Shown: one piece after another, positions 1 through 6,938 of the stretch
How the letters are laid out: each line of letters begins with the position of its first letter
Position numbering within the stretch: position 1 is the first letter of the stretch
IMG/VR virus record: IMGVR_UViG_3300018424_000283
Location: 1 to 22,570 of that record
From: a virus
DNA length: 22,570 nt
Reading direction: 5' to 3' (one strand)
Position numbers and translations under genes: made by a program
The notes under the pieces: generated by a model
Database searches by the model: none
What the model was told of the DNA's origin: nothing
The model's input: the letters and a program-made list of their open reading frames with translations, nothing else

Positions 1-582
1 AATATCTACACAACTTGGATCAATATCAAAACTGCGAATTTTATCTACCTTCATACCGCTTTCAAAAAGCATTGTAGCAAGTGTAGCATACCAACCTGCA
101 CACAAATACACTGTGCCTAGATCAACTTTAAGTTTTTTTAATTCTTTGACTAGCCAAAGTTTACTTTGTAATTGCCCTCTACTAAAACAATCGTCATCAA
201 TATCAATATTATTAACAAAAAAGTTTTTAAATGCAGATACAAATTGTGTATTTGTATAACGTTCTAAAACAGGCCATAACTTCCAAATATTATCTTCTAG
301 TACAAGTTTACGCAAATCATCATCGTTAAGTAATCTAAATACACTGTGTAAATTATTTTCTGTTACTGCCTTACGTAAATCTTCAGTATCATAATTGTTT
401 ACAACTCTAAAAATACTGTGAAGATTTTCCTCTATAATTGCTTTACGTAGTTCTTCATCTGCATTTAATAATCTAAATAAACTACTTAAATCATTGTCTA
501 TATATGTTCTACGCAAATCTGCTAATTTTGTATTTGTTGGATACAACAATTCAAATCTATCTAGCAACTCAAATGTTTGCAT
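1..582 (-). CDS. SAM-dependent methyltransferase with N-terminal helical repeats (3' end cut off by window edge)
   Basis: An open frame of 194 codons starts at ATG 582-580 and runs without a stop to the left edge, so the C-terminal part is missing. Residues 22-110 hold four tandem units of 21-24 residues with the core LR(K/R)-x5-(D/E)N(L/I), then an aliphatic-Phe-Arg stretch in the first three. They begin at residues 22, 44, 68 and 89 and look like a helical-repeat scaffold. Residues 157-194 (TVYLCAGWYATLATMLF, then SFDIDPSC) match motifs I and II of class I Rossmann methyltransferases: a glycine-containing SAM loop, then an acidic residue at the end of strand 2. The start overlaps the stop of the upstream glycosyltransferase by 14 nt, suggesting coupled translation. 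The substrate is unknown; catalytic motif IV lies beyond the edge. The fold call is fairly secure, the role is not. Confidence 0.72.
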   Translation of the reverse strand, partial: MQTFELLDRFELLYPTNTKLADLRRTYIDNDLSSLFRLLNADEELRKAIIEENLHSIFRVVNNYDTEDLRKAVTENNLHSVFRLLNDDDLRKLVLEDNIWKLWPVLERYTNTQFVSAFKNFFVNNIDIDDDCFSRGQLQSKLWLVKELKKLKVDLGTVYLCAGWYATLATMLFESGMKVDKIRSFDIDPSCVDI

Positions 583-1885
583 TTTTAAATTGCTCCTGTA
601 ACCAATCAAAATCATTAATCTTCTTTAGTGCTTCATTATCTCCTTGATACCTTGCACCATATGCTGCTCCGGATTTTGCACCAGCTATTACATATTTACC
701 GAAAGGTTTATCTGCACCTACTGTACACCAAATCTTTAATCTATTATTAGTTTCTTCGTCTTTTTGTCGATCAATAATTTTACTACTTAATTTACAACAT
801 TCTCTAAATGCACTTTTCCAGGATTCAAATTCGCCTGTATTAAAACTTGTAATATTAGCAATCTTTTTTATAGCATTAAATTTTCTACTAATACTTGTTG
901 TCATATCAGTATTTGATACATCCATATTAATAGTCATACTAGTAGGAAACAATTTTACACCACCATATCCGTATACTAAATCATTTACAGGATTTTGTGA
1001 TCTCCATACAAATACGTGATCGTGTTGCCATCTTGGTACTTGATAATCAAACTTAAAATCATCTACAATTATTGCATCTGCATCAACTATCCAAAACATT
1101 GATGTATCACATACTTTTGCAGCTTCAATATGTGCTTGGTGTATTCCAGTAATGCCGTGAACACGATGTATAACTCTATCCGGAAACTGTTCTAATAAAC
1201 ATTCAAAATTTTCATCAGCGTTTGGTTCGTTATAACTTATAAAAACAATATCATATGGTATTGGCGAAGAAGCATTTATTTCTACATCTATTTTTTTAGC
1301 AAACCAAGCATAATCATACTCGCGACGGGAAACGTGAAAATCTTTGTGCTGCAAAAAAATACCATCATTGTAATAATGATTTTTAAACAAAAAAACAAGA
1401 TCTTTATCCCAATAAGATACTTGATAGTTAAAATCAAAATTTACACTTATATCAGACGGTATTATCCATACAAATTCACTAGTAACGTTTTTTAATTTTT
1501 CTTTATAATCGTCGTAATCTTTAGCGTATATTTTTTCAAATTCAGCAGATTTACTTGCTGTTATATCTACTTCTTTTTTATGTATAAATTGTCTTTGACT
1601 TATTTCTTCATCTGTTAAAATTACATCCTTTGGAAATAAGCATACACCGTCAAATTTTTCTCCGTTTTTAAAAACGTGCGTAACATCTAAACTCCAATTA
1701 TCGGCTTCATAACTAAAATCAAAAGAATCTAATGGAGTAATATCATTCCATATTACCCAAAACATTTTTGTAAAAACTTTTCTTTTTGCGCTATCTAACG
1801 AGTCTGCACGTTTTGCTGTAAAGAATTTTTTCTTTACATTTTTCCAATTACTTTCGTCGTTTCCGATATATACAATATCATACAT
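569..1885 (-). CDS. Phage glycosyltransferase-like protein with three copies of one module (only the last has DxD)
   Basis: 438 residues. The C-terminal third (from about residue 210, YDIVFISYNEPNADENF) resembles a phage family with a GT-A-like fold: MFWIVDADAII at 263-273 carries the DxD metal/sugar-nucleotide motif (D268, D270), followed by VFVWRSQNP and YGYGGVKLFP. The same Phe-Trp-aliphatic / F-D-aromatic-Y / hydrophobic-phenylalanine / LFPKD pattern occurs at residues 41-87 and, more diverged, at 138-182. In those copies the acidic pair is replaced by IWND and IPSD. The enzyme therefore looks like one active domain behind two degenerate copies. A paralogue with the single active module lies at 9525-10445. 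Only 18 nt separate it from the sugar-nucleotide dehydrogenase upstream, which fits shared transcription. Donor and acceptor are unknown. Confidence 0.72.
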   Translation of the reverse strand: MYDIVYIGNDESNWKNVKKKFFTAKRADSLDSAKRKVFTKMFWVIWNDITPLDSFDFSYEADNWSLDVTHVFKNGEKFDGVCLFPKDVILTDEEISQRQFIHKKEVDITASKSAEFEKIYAKDYDDYKEKLKNVTSEFVWIIPSDISVNFDFNYQVSYWDKDLVFLFKNHYYNDGIFLQHKDFHVSRREYDYAWFAKKIDVEINASSPIPYDIVFISYNEPNADENFECLLEQFPDRVIHRVHGITGIHQAHIEAAKVCDTSMFWIVDADAIIVDDFKFDYQVPRWQHDHVFVWRSQNPVNDLVYGYGGVKLFPTSMTINMDVSNTDMTTSISRKFNAIKKIANITSFNTGEFESWKSAFRECCKLSSKIIDRQKDEETNNRLKIWCTVGADKPFGKYVIAGAKSGAAYGARYQGDNEALKKINDFDWLQEQFKNANI

Positions 1886-1903
1886 ACTTTATTATACAAT
1901 CTT

Positions 1904-3037
1904 TTATTGTAAATGTCTAGTGTTGCCATAACTTACAGTATAGTTATCGCCTTTGTAAGTACGCCAAGGATCAAATACAGTAAATTGCCCTTTTGGAACT
2001 TTGTCGTTTTCGTGAGCTAAAACAAAAACGCTCGGATTTTCGTTCACTATCCAACCACCGTGTTCTTTTATATAATGTTGTACAAGTAAACTGTAACTAC
2101 CATCTGTATATTCTACGCCAGACTTGTAGCTATCACTACTAAATTGTATCTTATTTCCATATTTAAGTATTTCGATAGCCATATTTTGTGCCTGTTGTTC
2201 TCTTGCATTCATTATACTATCAAAAATGTCATATCCTAAATGTAATTTCTTTGCCATAAATCTTAAAGCAATATTATCTCTAGGATGACAGGCTCCGCCG
2301 TCCCCCATACCGGCTTTCATATAACTAGGACCCATAATTCTTTGTGTACTATCCTTTAAAGCATTGGTTACAATGTCAACATTTATATTACCTTGTTGTT
2401 GTGCTACATCTTGAATCATATTCACCAATCCAATTTTAGTTGATATAAATGTATTATAAAAAACTTTTATACATTCACATTCGTCCCAAGTGCCAACAAC
2501 ATAGCGAGGATCATTTTCCATTATAGTTTTGTAAAAATCTACTAGTTGCTTTGCATCGCCTGTTTCGCTACCGTCTTCGGTACCAATCATTACCATTTCA
2601 GGATTTACCATATCCCAAGCAACTGTTCCCATTGCGATAAGATAAGGATTGTAAACAAATCTTGTATTAGTGATTAACTGAACGAACTCTCTACGAACAG
2701 TACCTGGTAAAACTGTACTTATAAGTACTAGCAATTGATTTTTATTCATATGCTTGTTACACTCTGTTAAAACTTCTTTAACAATGTTATAAGAGAAGTC
2801 TTTAGGCTCAAGGTGTGCTGTTGGAGCTCTGCCGTCATAATCTGGATCGTGTGGTGTAGGTACTGCAACAAATACAATATCTCTACCATTTACTGCTCCT
2901 TCTATAGTAGGAAACTGATCAACATTGTTAGTCTTATATTTTTTAATATCATAACCTGTAACATTATGTCCTTTAGAAGCAATAACCTCTGCACAAGGTA
3001 AACCTAATTTACCTAGACCTATAAAACTTATATTCAT
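1904..3037 (-). CDS. Nucleotide-sugar 6-dehydrogenase (UDP-glucose/GDP-mannose dehydrogenase family)
   Basis: 377 residues from the chosen start. Family members oxidise C6 of UDP- or GDP-sugars to the uronic acid using NAD. Visible signatures are the N-terminal Rossmann loop MNISFIGLGKLGLP (G7, G9, G12), STVLPGTVRREF at 108-119, the central-helix motif KVFYNTFISTKIG (K191, N195, K201), and GDGGACHPRDNIAL at 246-257, whose C250 aligns with the catalytic thiol of the classical GGSCFPKD motif. The shortened C-terminal part (VFVLAHENDKV, FDPWRTY) matches the distal nucleotide-sugar-binding domain; the total is below the usual 390-450 residues. A longer frame reaches 3073, but a strong AAGGAG six bases before ATG 3037 and the fold starting right there favour the shorter protein. 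It is divergent from the plus-strand cassette across a 76-nt region. Whether the sugar is UDP-Glc, UDP-HexNAc or GDP-Man is not readable here. Confidence 0.86.
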   Translation of the reverse strand: MNISFIGLGKLGLPCAEVIASKGHNVTGYDIKKYKTNNVDQFPTIEGAVNGRDIVFVAVPTPHDPDYDGRAPTAHLEPKDFSYNIVKEVLTECNKHMNKNQLLVLISTVLPGTVRREFVQLITNTRFVYNPYLIAMGTVAWDMVNPEMVMIGTEDGSETGDAKQLVDFYKTIMENDPRYVVGTWDECECIKVFYNTFISTKIGLVNMIQDVAQQQGNINVDIVTNALKDSTQRIMGPSYMKAGMGDGGACHPRDNIALRFMAKKLHLGYDIFDSIMNAREQQAQNMAIEILKYGNKIQFSSDSYKSGVEYTDGSYSLLVQHYIKEHGGWIVNENPSVFVLAHENDKVPKGQFTVFDPWRTYKGDNYTVSYGNTRHLQ

Positions 3038-3043
3038 AGAAAA

Positions 3044-3049
3044 CTCCTT
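3044..3049 (-). promoter_or_regulatory. Shine-Dalgarno site fixing the dehydrogenase start
   Basis: On the minus strand AAGGAG lies six bases before ATG 3037-3035. No comparable site precedes the alternative ATG at 3073, and the extra 12 residues are absent from the family's usual N-terminus. This is the reason for choosing the internal start. Confidence 0.75.
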
Positions 3050-3082
3050 ATAGTCATACTTATCTGCGTACATTACTCAACC

Positions 3083-3092
3083 CTAATAAATA
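3083..3092 (+). promoter_or_regulatory. Candidate T4-type late promoter for the plus-strand cassette
   Basis: CTAATAAATA contains AATAAATA, matching the NATAAATA late-promoter element described for T4-like phages (T4: TATAAATA). It lies in the 76-nt divergent region, 21 bases before the first ATG of the five-gene cassette. That spacing leaves room for a start site and a short leader. The nine-base string TAATAAATA recurs, correctly oriented, before the giant virion gene at 19815. In AT-rich DNA an eight-base match is weak on its own; position and recurrence are what support it. Confidence 0.45.
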
Positions 3093-3113
3093 TGACATAT
3101 ATTGGATTTATGA

Positions 3114-3701
3114 ATGTTTGAAAAAATTTTAGATTTTGAAAATAAATTATCAGAATTTACAGGTGCTCCTTATGTCGTTACTACCGATTGTTGCACTCAC
3201 GCTATCGAATTATGTTTATATCTAGATGAAGTTAAAGAGTGCAATTTTAGTGCGTTTACATATATAAGTGTTTTACAAACAATGCACAAATTAGACGTTA
3301 ATTACAATTTAATAGAAGAACACTGGATAGGAGAATATAATTTACACAAAACAAGAATTTGGGACAGTGCAAGAAGATTAGAACCTAATATGTACCGCAA
3401 AGGTCAACTTCAGTGTTTGAGTTTTGGTTATAGTAAACCGTTAGACATAGGGAGGGGTGGCGCAATATTATTAGATTCGAAAGAAGATTATAACAAACTT
3501 AAAAAATTAGGATACGACGGCAGAGATTTAGAAATTCAACCTTGGATTGACCAGCAGGAGTTTTCTATAGGATATCATTATAAATTAAATCCTGAAGAAT
3601 GTATAAAAGGTATAACATATTTAGATTATTATATTAAAGCAAGAAAATTTGATCCAATAAATGTAGTATATCCCGATTGTAGGAAAGTAAAAATAAAATG
3701 A
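3114..3701 (+). CDS. Minimal DegT/DnrJ/EryC1/StrS-type PLP aminotransferase-like protein
   Basis: 195 residues, about half the usual 360-400. The order of signatures follows the DegT/StrS family of sugar aminotransferases. The N-terminal helix is MFEKILDFENKLSEFTGAPYVV. TTDCCTHAIELCLYL at 23-37 corresponds to the SSGTxAL phosphate-binding turn. IWDSARR at 82-88 has D84 at the position of the Asp that pairs with the PLP pyridine nitrogen. LSFGYSKPLDIGRGGAILL at 102-120 has K108 as the expected Schiff-base lysine. Several inter-strand segments are shortened and the C-terminal small domain is almost absent, so it may work as a tight dimer, need a partner, or be degenerate. First gene of the plus cassette; its stop overlaps the next start (ATGA). 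Family assignment is reasonable; activity is uncertain. Confidence 0.62.
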   Translation: MFEKILDFENKLSEFTGAPYVVTTDCCTHAIELCLYLDEVKECNFSAFTYISVLQTMHKLDVNYNLIEEHWIGEYNLHKTRIWDSARRLEPNMYRKGQLQCLSFGYSKPLDIGRGGAILLDSKEDYNKLKKLGYDGRDLEIQPWIDQQEFSIGYHYKLNPEECIKGITYLDYYIKARKFDPINVVYPDCRKVKIK

Positions 3702-4369
3702 AAATATTAATTTGTGGCGACAGTTGGACATCCGGTTACGGTGTTGATTATAAAGATAGTTGGCCAAACTTAATTGGTTATGGGTATATTGATACTTCAG
3801 AAATAGGTGCTTCTAATGATTTAATAGTTACACGTTTTTTAGAAAATTATAATGATACTTATGATGCTGTAATTATAGGATGGAGCGGAGTTACAAGATT
3901 TTGGGACGGAAAAGCTAGAGATTTTTCCAGTGTTGATAATAATGTAGTCGAATATTATAAAGATAAAAGTTTAAATGATATACTTGTAAATTGGGATAAT
4001 CAAATTTCAAAAATTTTAGAAACTGCAAAAGTGCCAGTTATACAATACAGCGTATTTGGTGATATACCTATTAACAAAGATTATTTTTTAGAAAAAAGTT
4101 ATTTAGAATTTCTTGCTAATAAAAGCGGAGTATTTTTTAATTATCAAATACCTATATTTGAATTTGACTGGCTAAATGAAAATAATTTAAAAATGACTGA
4201 GTCATTTGGCGAAAAATATTTTCCTCGTAAATGGAAGAGAGCTTGTGTAGAAAGAGAAAACTTACGTGGTACTGGATATTTTTTAGATTGCGGACATCCT
4301 ACTGCTGAAGGACACAAATTATGGGCAGAATATATAAAAGAGAAATTAAATGATATATTCAGTAAATGA
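3698..4369 (+). CDS. SGNH/GDSL-type hydrolase or acyl-group enzyme
   Basis: 223 residues. The N-terminus MKILICGDSWTSGYGVDY carries the GDS block with S9 as the expected nucleophile. IGASNDLIV at 36-44 fits block II with its oxyanion-hole glycine. IIGWSGVTRFW at 59-69 occupies block III but lacks the typical GxND asparagine. YFLDCGHPTAEGHKLWAEYI near the end gives the D197-x-x-H200 pair of block V. Family members are esterases, or acetyl-transfer/removal enzymes acting on polysaccharides. No signal peptide is visible, so it should act in the cytoplasm or in the virion. The start overlaps the upstream stop by four bases and its 3' end overlaps the amidinotransferase by 20 nt, so the three genes are probably co-translated. 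The exact substrate is unknown. Confidence 0.75.
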   Translation: MKILICGDSWTSGYGVDYKDSWPNLIGYGYIDTSEIGASNDLIVTRFLENYNDTYDAVIIGWSGVTRFWDGKARDFSSVDNNVVEYYKDKSLNDILVNWDNQISKILETAKVPVIQYSVFGDIPINKDYFLEKSYLEFLANKSGVFFNYQIPIFEFDWLNENNLKMTESFGEKYFPRKWKRACVERENLRGTGYFLDCGHPTAEGHKLWAEYIKEKLNDIFSK

Positions 4370-5264
4370 ATGGGACCAGTTAAAAAGAATAGTTGTAGGT
4401 TCAGCAACAAATGCTCACTGGCCTGTTCAATGTCCTATATTTAGAAATCAAGAAAAAACAACATTGTGGAAAGAAACTCCTGTCCCTGCTGGGCCTGTTG
4501 ACGAAAATATAATTTTAGAAGCTAACAAAGACTTAGATAACTTTTCGTCAATCTTAAAAAACTATGGTGTAGTTGTTGAACGACCTACAGAACTTGATTT
4601 TCATTTATTTGACGGTATGTATAACTATTGCCCGAGAGACAGATTACTAATTGTTGGTGATAAAGTGATTGATGCTCCTATGCTTTACCCTACTAGAAAA
4701 AAAGAAATAGAAGCATTAAATCATTTGTTGGACACAGAAATAATTATTTGCAATGATCCGGAAGCAACCTTTGATGCTGCAAATATCTGTAGGCTAGGAA
4801 AAGATCTTTTATACTTAGTAAGCGAAAGTGGAAATATTAAAGGTGCTAAATGGTTACAAGAAACTTTAGGATCAAAGTACACAGTTCATATATTAGATAA
4901 TCTATATAGCGGTGTACACATAGATAGTACAATTAGTCCAGTTCGAGAAGGATTAGTTGTTGTAAACGGTGATAGAATTAATTCTAATAATATGCCAAGT
5001 GTTTTTAAAAAATGGGATGTTATTAGTATTTCGGGAAAAGATTTAGTGGCACAGCCTTTTATAGACTATCCTTACGCAAGTAAATATATAGCACTCAACT
5101 TTTTAGCAATTAATCCTAATACTGTAGTTTGTGATCCATTTCAAACAGTTTTAAGAAACGAATTAGAGAAAAAAAACATAGAAACAATCGGATGTGAGCT
5201 TCGACATAGCAGAACCTTAGGAGGTGGACATCATTGTGTTACACTAGATTTAGAAAGGAATTAA
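4350..5264 (+). CDS. Amidinotransferase (glycine/inosamine-phosphate amidinotransferase family)
   Basis: 304 residues. The family moves an amidino group, usually from arginine, to an amine via a covalent cysteine adduct. Visible family blocks are VNEWDQLKRIVVG at the N-terminus, YCPRDRLLIVGDKVI at 93-107, FDAANICRLGKDLLYLVS at 141-158 (D142 in the position of the catalytic Asp), GVHIDSTI at 188-195 (H190) and LGGGHHCVTLDL at 290-301 (C296, the nucleophile). All three catalytic positions are present, so the enzyme should be active. It is shorter than vertebrate AGAT (about 420) or StrB (about 350). It starts inside the SGNH gene and ends one base before the next gene. Next to a DegT/StrS-like aminotransferase, an amino-sugar or amino-cyclitol acceptor is attractive, but glycine or another amine cannot be excluded. 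Confidence 0.87.
   Translation: MIYSVNEWDQLKRIVVGSATNAHWPVQCPIFRNQEKTTLWKETPVPAGPVDENIILEANKDLDNFSSILKNYGVVVERPTELDFHLFDGMYNYCPRDRLLIVGDKVIDAPMLYPTRKKEIEALNHLLDTEIIICNDPEATFDAANICRLGKDLLYLVSESGNIKGAKWLQETLGSKYTVHILDNLYSGVHIDSTISPVREGLVVVNGDRINSNNMPSVFKKWDVISISGKDLVAQPFIDYPYASKYIALNFLAINPNTVVCDPFQTVLRNELEKKNIETIGCELRHSRTLGGGHHCVTLDLERN
5255..5259 (+). promoter_or_regulatory. Shine-Dalgarno site supporting a GTG start
   Basis: AAGGA lies six bases before GTG 5266-5268. The neighbouring ATG at 5264 is in another frame and hits TAG after four codons, so GTG is the only sensible start for the following gene. Confidence 0.65.
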
Positions 5265-5265
5265 T

Positions 5266-5763
5266 GTGTGGTATATAGACAAATTGCCTGAAGGTATAAT
5301 TGACGATAGCTATAAAACATTGCCTTACATTAAAGAACCATTTAATGATCCTACAGCAGTTAAAGAATGGATACAAATTTATGGTAATATTTTTGACACA
5401 GGTGAAATGGTAGATTATAGACACCCACAACCGGAGTGGACACAAAAAATTATTGAGTATACTGGTTTAGGTTTAGCAGGTAGTAGTTACTATAAAATGA
5501 ATCCTGGAAAAATACTTCCTTACCATAGAGATGCATATGTAAGATATATCGATTATCACAAATTAGAAGAAGTTGAAAGAATACATCGTGCTATTATATT
5601 TTTAGAGGACTGGCAGCCGGGACATATATTTGAAATAGACGGATATCCTTTAACAAATTACAAATCTGGAACTATAGTAGTATGGCAATATGACACTCCA
5701 CACCTTGCCGCTAACTTAGGTACTAGTGACAGATACACTCTTCAAATTACCGGAATAAAATGA
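5266..5763 (+). CDS. Cupin-fold Fe(II)/2-oxoglutarate hydroxylase-like protein (aspartyl/asparaginyl hydroxylase type)
   Basis: 165 residues from a GTG start. The C-terminal two thirds look like a double-stranded beta-helix oxygenase. KMNPGKILPYHRDAYVRY at 77-94 gives an H87-x-D89 metal pair, PGHIFEIDG and SGTIVVWQYDTPHLAANLG supply the distal H146, and the last strand RYTLQITG supplies R156, the usual 2-oxoglutarate anchor. The pattern is closest to the aspartyl/asparaginyl beta-hydroxylase-like group seen in many marine phages. It starts one base after the amidinotransferase stop and overlaps the next gene by four bases, so it belongs to the same cassette. It could hydroxylate the cassette's sugar product, an amino-acid side chain or a nucleobase; nothing here decides. 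The fold call is moderately secure. Confidence 0.6.
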   Translation: MWYIDKLPEGIIDDSYKTLPYIKEPFNDPTAVKEWIQIYGNIFDTGEMVDYRHPQPEWTQKIIEYTGLGLAGSSYYKMNPGKILPYHRDAYVRYIDYHKLEEVERIHRAIIFLEDWQPGHIFEIDGYPLTNYKSGTIVVWQYDTPHLAANLGTSDRYTLQITGIK

Positions 5764-6938
5764 AATATCCAAATATTGAAATAATTACTGAAGATAAAAA
5801 TATCTTTTTTGACGAGAATGGCATCTTCAAAGAAACATACTTATTCCGTGAATCAGACTATCTTTACCAAAAAATAAACAAAGATACTGTATTACTTGTA
5901 ATTTCGCAAAATATAAAAAAAGTAAATCCAGTAGTACAGTTCCTATTAGAGAATAAGATAAAAGAAATTATTTTTGTAATAGATGACATATTCCGTATAT
6001 CTTACAAAGGACAAATTTTACCTATGATGGAGGGTAAGGTAATAGAATCTGATTTTGAAAACACAAAACTTTTAGAAATAGAAATAATATCAAACATTTT
6101 ATCACATACACAAATAAAAAAATTTGATGTATTTCATTGTGAAATTATTCCAGATGATATTAAAAATAAAATAGGATATGATATAAAATATTACGACAAG
6201 TTTTTAAATACTTGGAAAAAATTCAAATCACATCATTTAGATAACATAGAAAATAATTTAAATTTTGAATATAAAGTATCTTCTTTATCAAACAGATGGG
6301 ATTATCATAGAACATTTATTACGTCACTTTATTATGATAATCCAGAATTTTCTTATACATTTTGTGAAAAGCCTGATCAAGATGATATGTTAGACAATAA
6401 TAGTTTAATTATTAAACAATTTCCAAAAAACGTTCGTAAAAGACTAAAAAACAAATTAAATAATTTTTTAGATACACCTTGTGTATATTTAGATGAAAAA
6501 TACGAACAAACAAGTACAAATAATATACTAGACTATCAAGTACAAAACAACTTAAATGTATATACACATATACAAAATAGTTTTGTAAATGTTACAAATG
6601 AAACTAGATTTGTTTCTCCTATGCAATATATAAGTGAAAAATCATTCAAGCCTATAATGTGCTTTAGGCCTTTAATAATGCTAGGACCGCCCGGAAATCT
6701 TAATATTTTAAAAACTTGGGGCTTTAAAACATTTAATCAATGGTGGGACGAAAGTTATGATTTCGAAAAAAATCACCACAAAAGATTTTCAATGATTGTA
6801 AAAATAATAGATGAATTATTAATAAAAGACAAAAAAGAATTATGTGATATGTTAGATAGTATGCAAGATGTTTTAGAGCATAACTACAATATTTTTACAA
6901 AATTTAACAGCGAATTTTATAAGTTAGTAAGTAACTGA
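5760..6938 (+). CDS. Phage glycosyltransferase-like protein of the LNR...SEKxxKP family
   Basis: 392 residues, last gene of the plus cassette, starting in an ATGA overlap. The N-terminal half is not recognised. The middle has SLSNRWDYHRTFITSLYY at 175-192, equivalent to LCLNRRPSAQRLALYEF in the paralogue at 6917-8131. The C-terminal part YISEKSFKPIMCFRPLIMLG (290-309), then GFKTFNQWWDESYD (321-334), has a Ser-Glu-Lys-x-x-Lys-Pro block and a Gly-(F/Y)-x-TF-acidic-SYD block. This resembles the C-terminal donor-binding half of GT10-like (fucosyltransferase-like) proteins, where a (T/S)EK motif contacts the nucleotide. That resemblance is from memory and only local. No signal peptide or membrane segment is seen. 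A sugar-transfer role fits the cassette but is inferred. Confidence 0.6.
   Translation: MKYPNIEIITEDKNIFFDENGIFKETYLFRESDYLYQKINKDTVLLVISQNIKKVNPVVQFLLENKIKEIIFVIDDIFRISYKGQILPMMEGKVIESDFENTKLLEIEIISNILSHTQIKKFDVFHCEIIPDDIKNKIGYDIKYYDKFLNTWKKFKSHHLDNIENNLNFEYKVSSLSNRWDYHRTFITSLYYDNPEFSYTFCEKPDQDDMLDNNSLIIKQFPKNVRKRLKNKLNNFLDTPCVYLDEKYEQTSTNNILDYQVQNNLNVYTHIQNSFVNVTNETRFVSPMQYISEKSFKPIMCFRPLIMLGPPGNLNILKTWGFKTFNQWWDESYDFEKNHHKRFSMIVKIIDELLIKDKKELCDMLDSMQDVLEHNYNIFTKFNSEFYKLVSN

Noticed and set aside
1895-1911. 6-bp A/T-rich stem (TACAAT/ATTGTA) between dehydrogenase and glycosyltransferase genes
   Set aside because: Short, almost all A-T, overlaps a stop codon and has no U-run; not convincing as a terminator.
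3037-3073. Longer version of the sugar dehydrogenase from ATG 3073
   Set aside because: The Rossmann fold starts at the internal ATG, which has AAGGAG six bases upstream.
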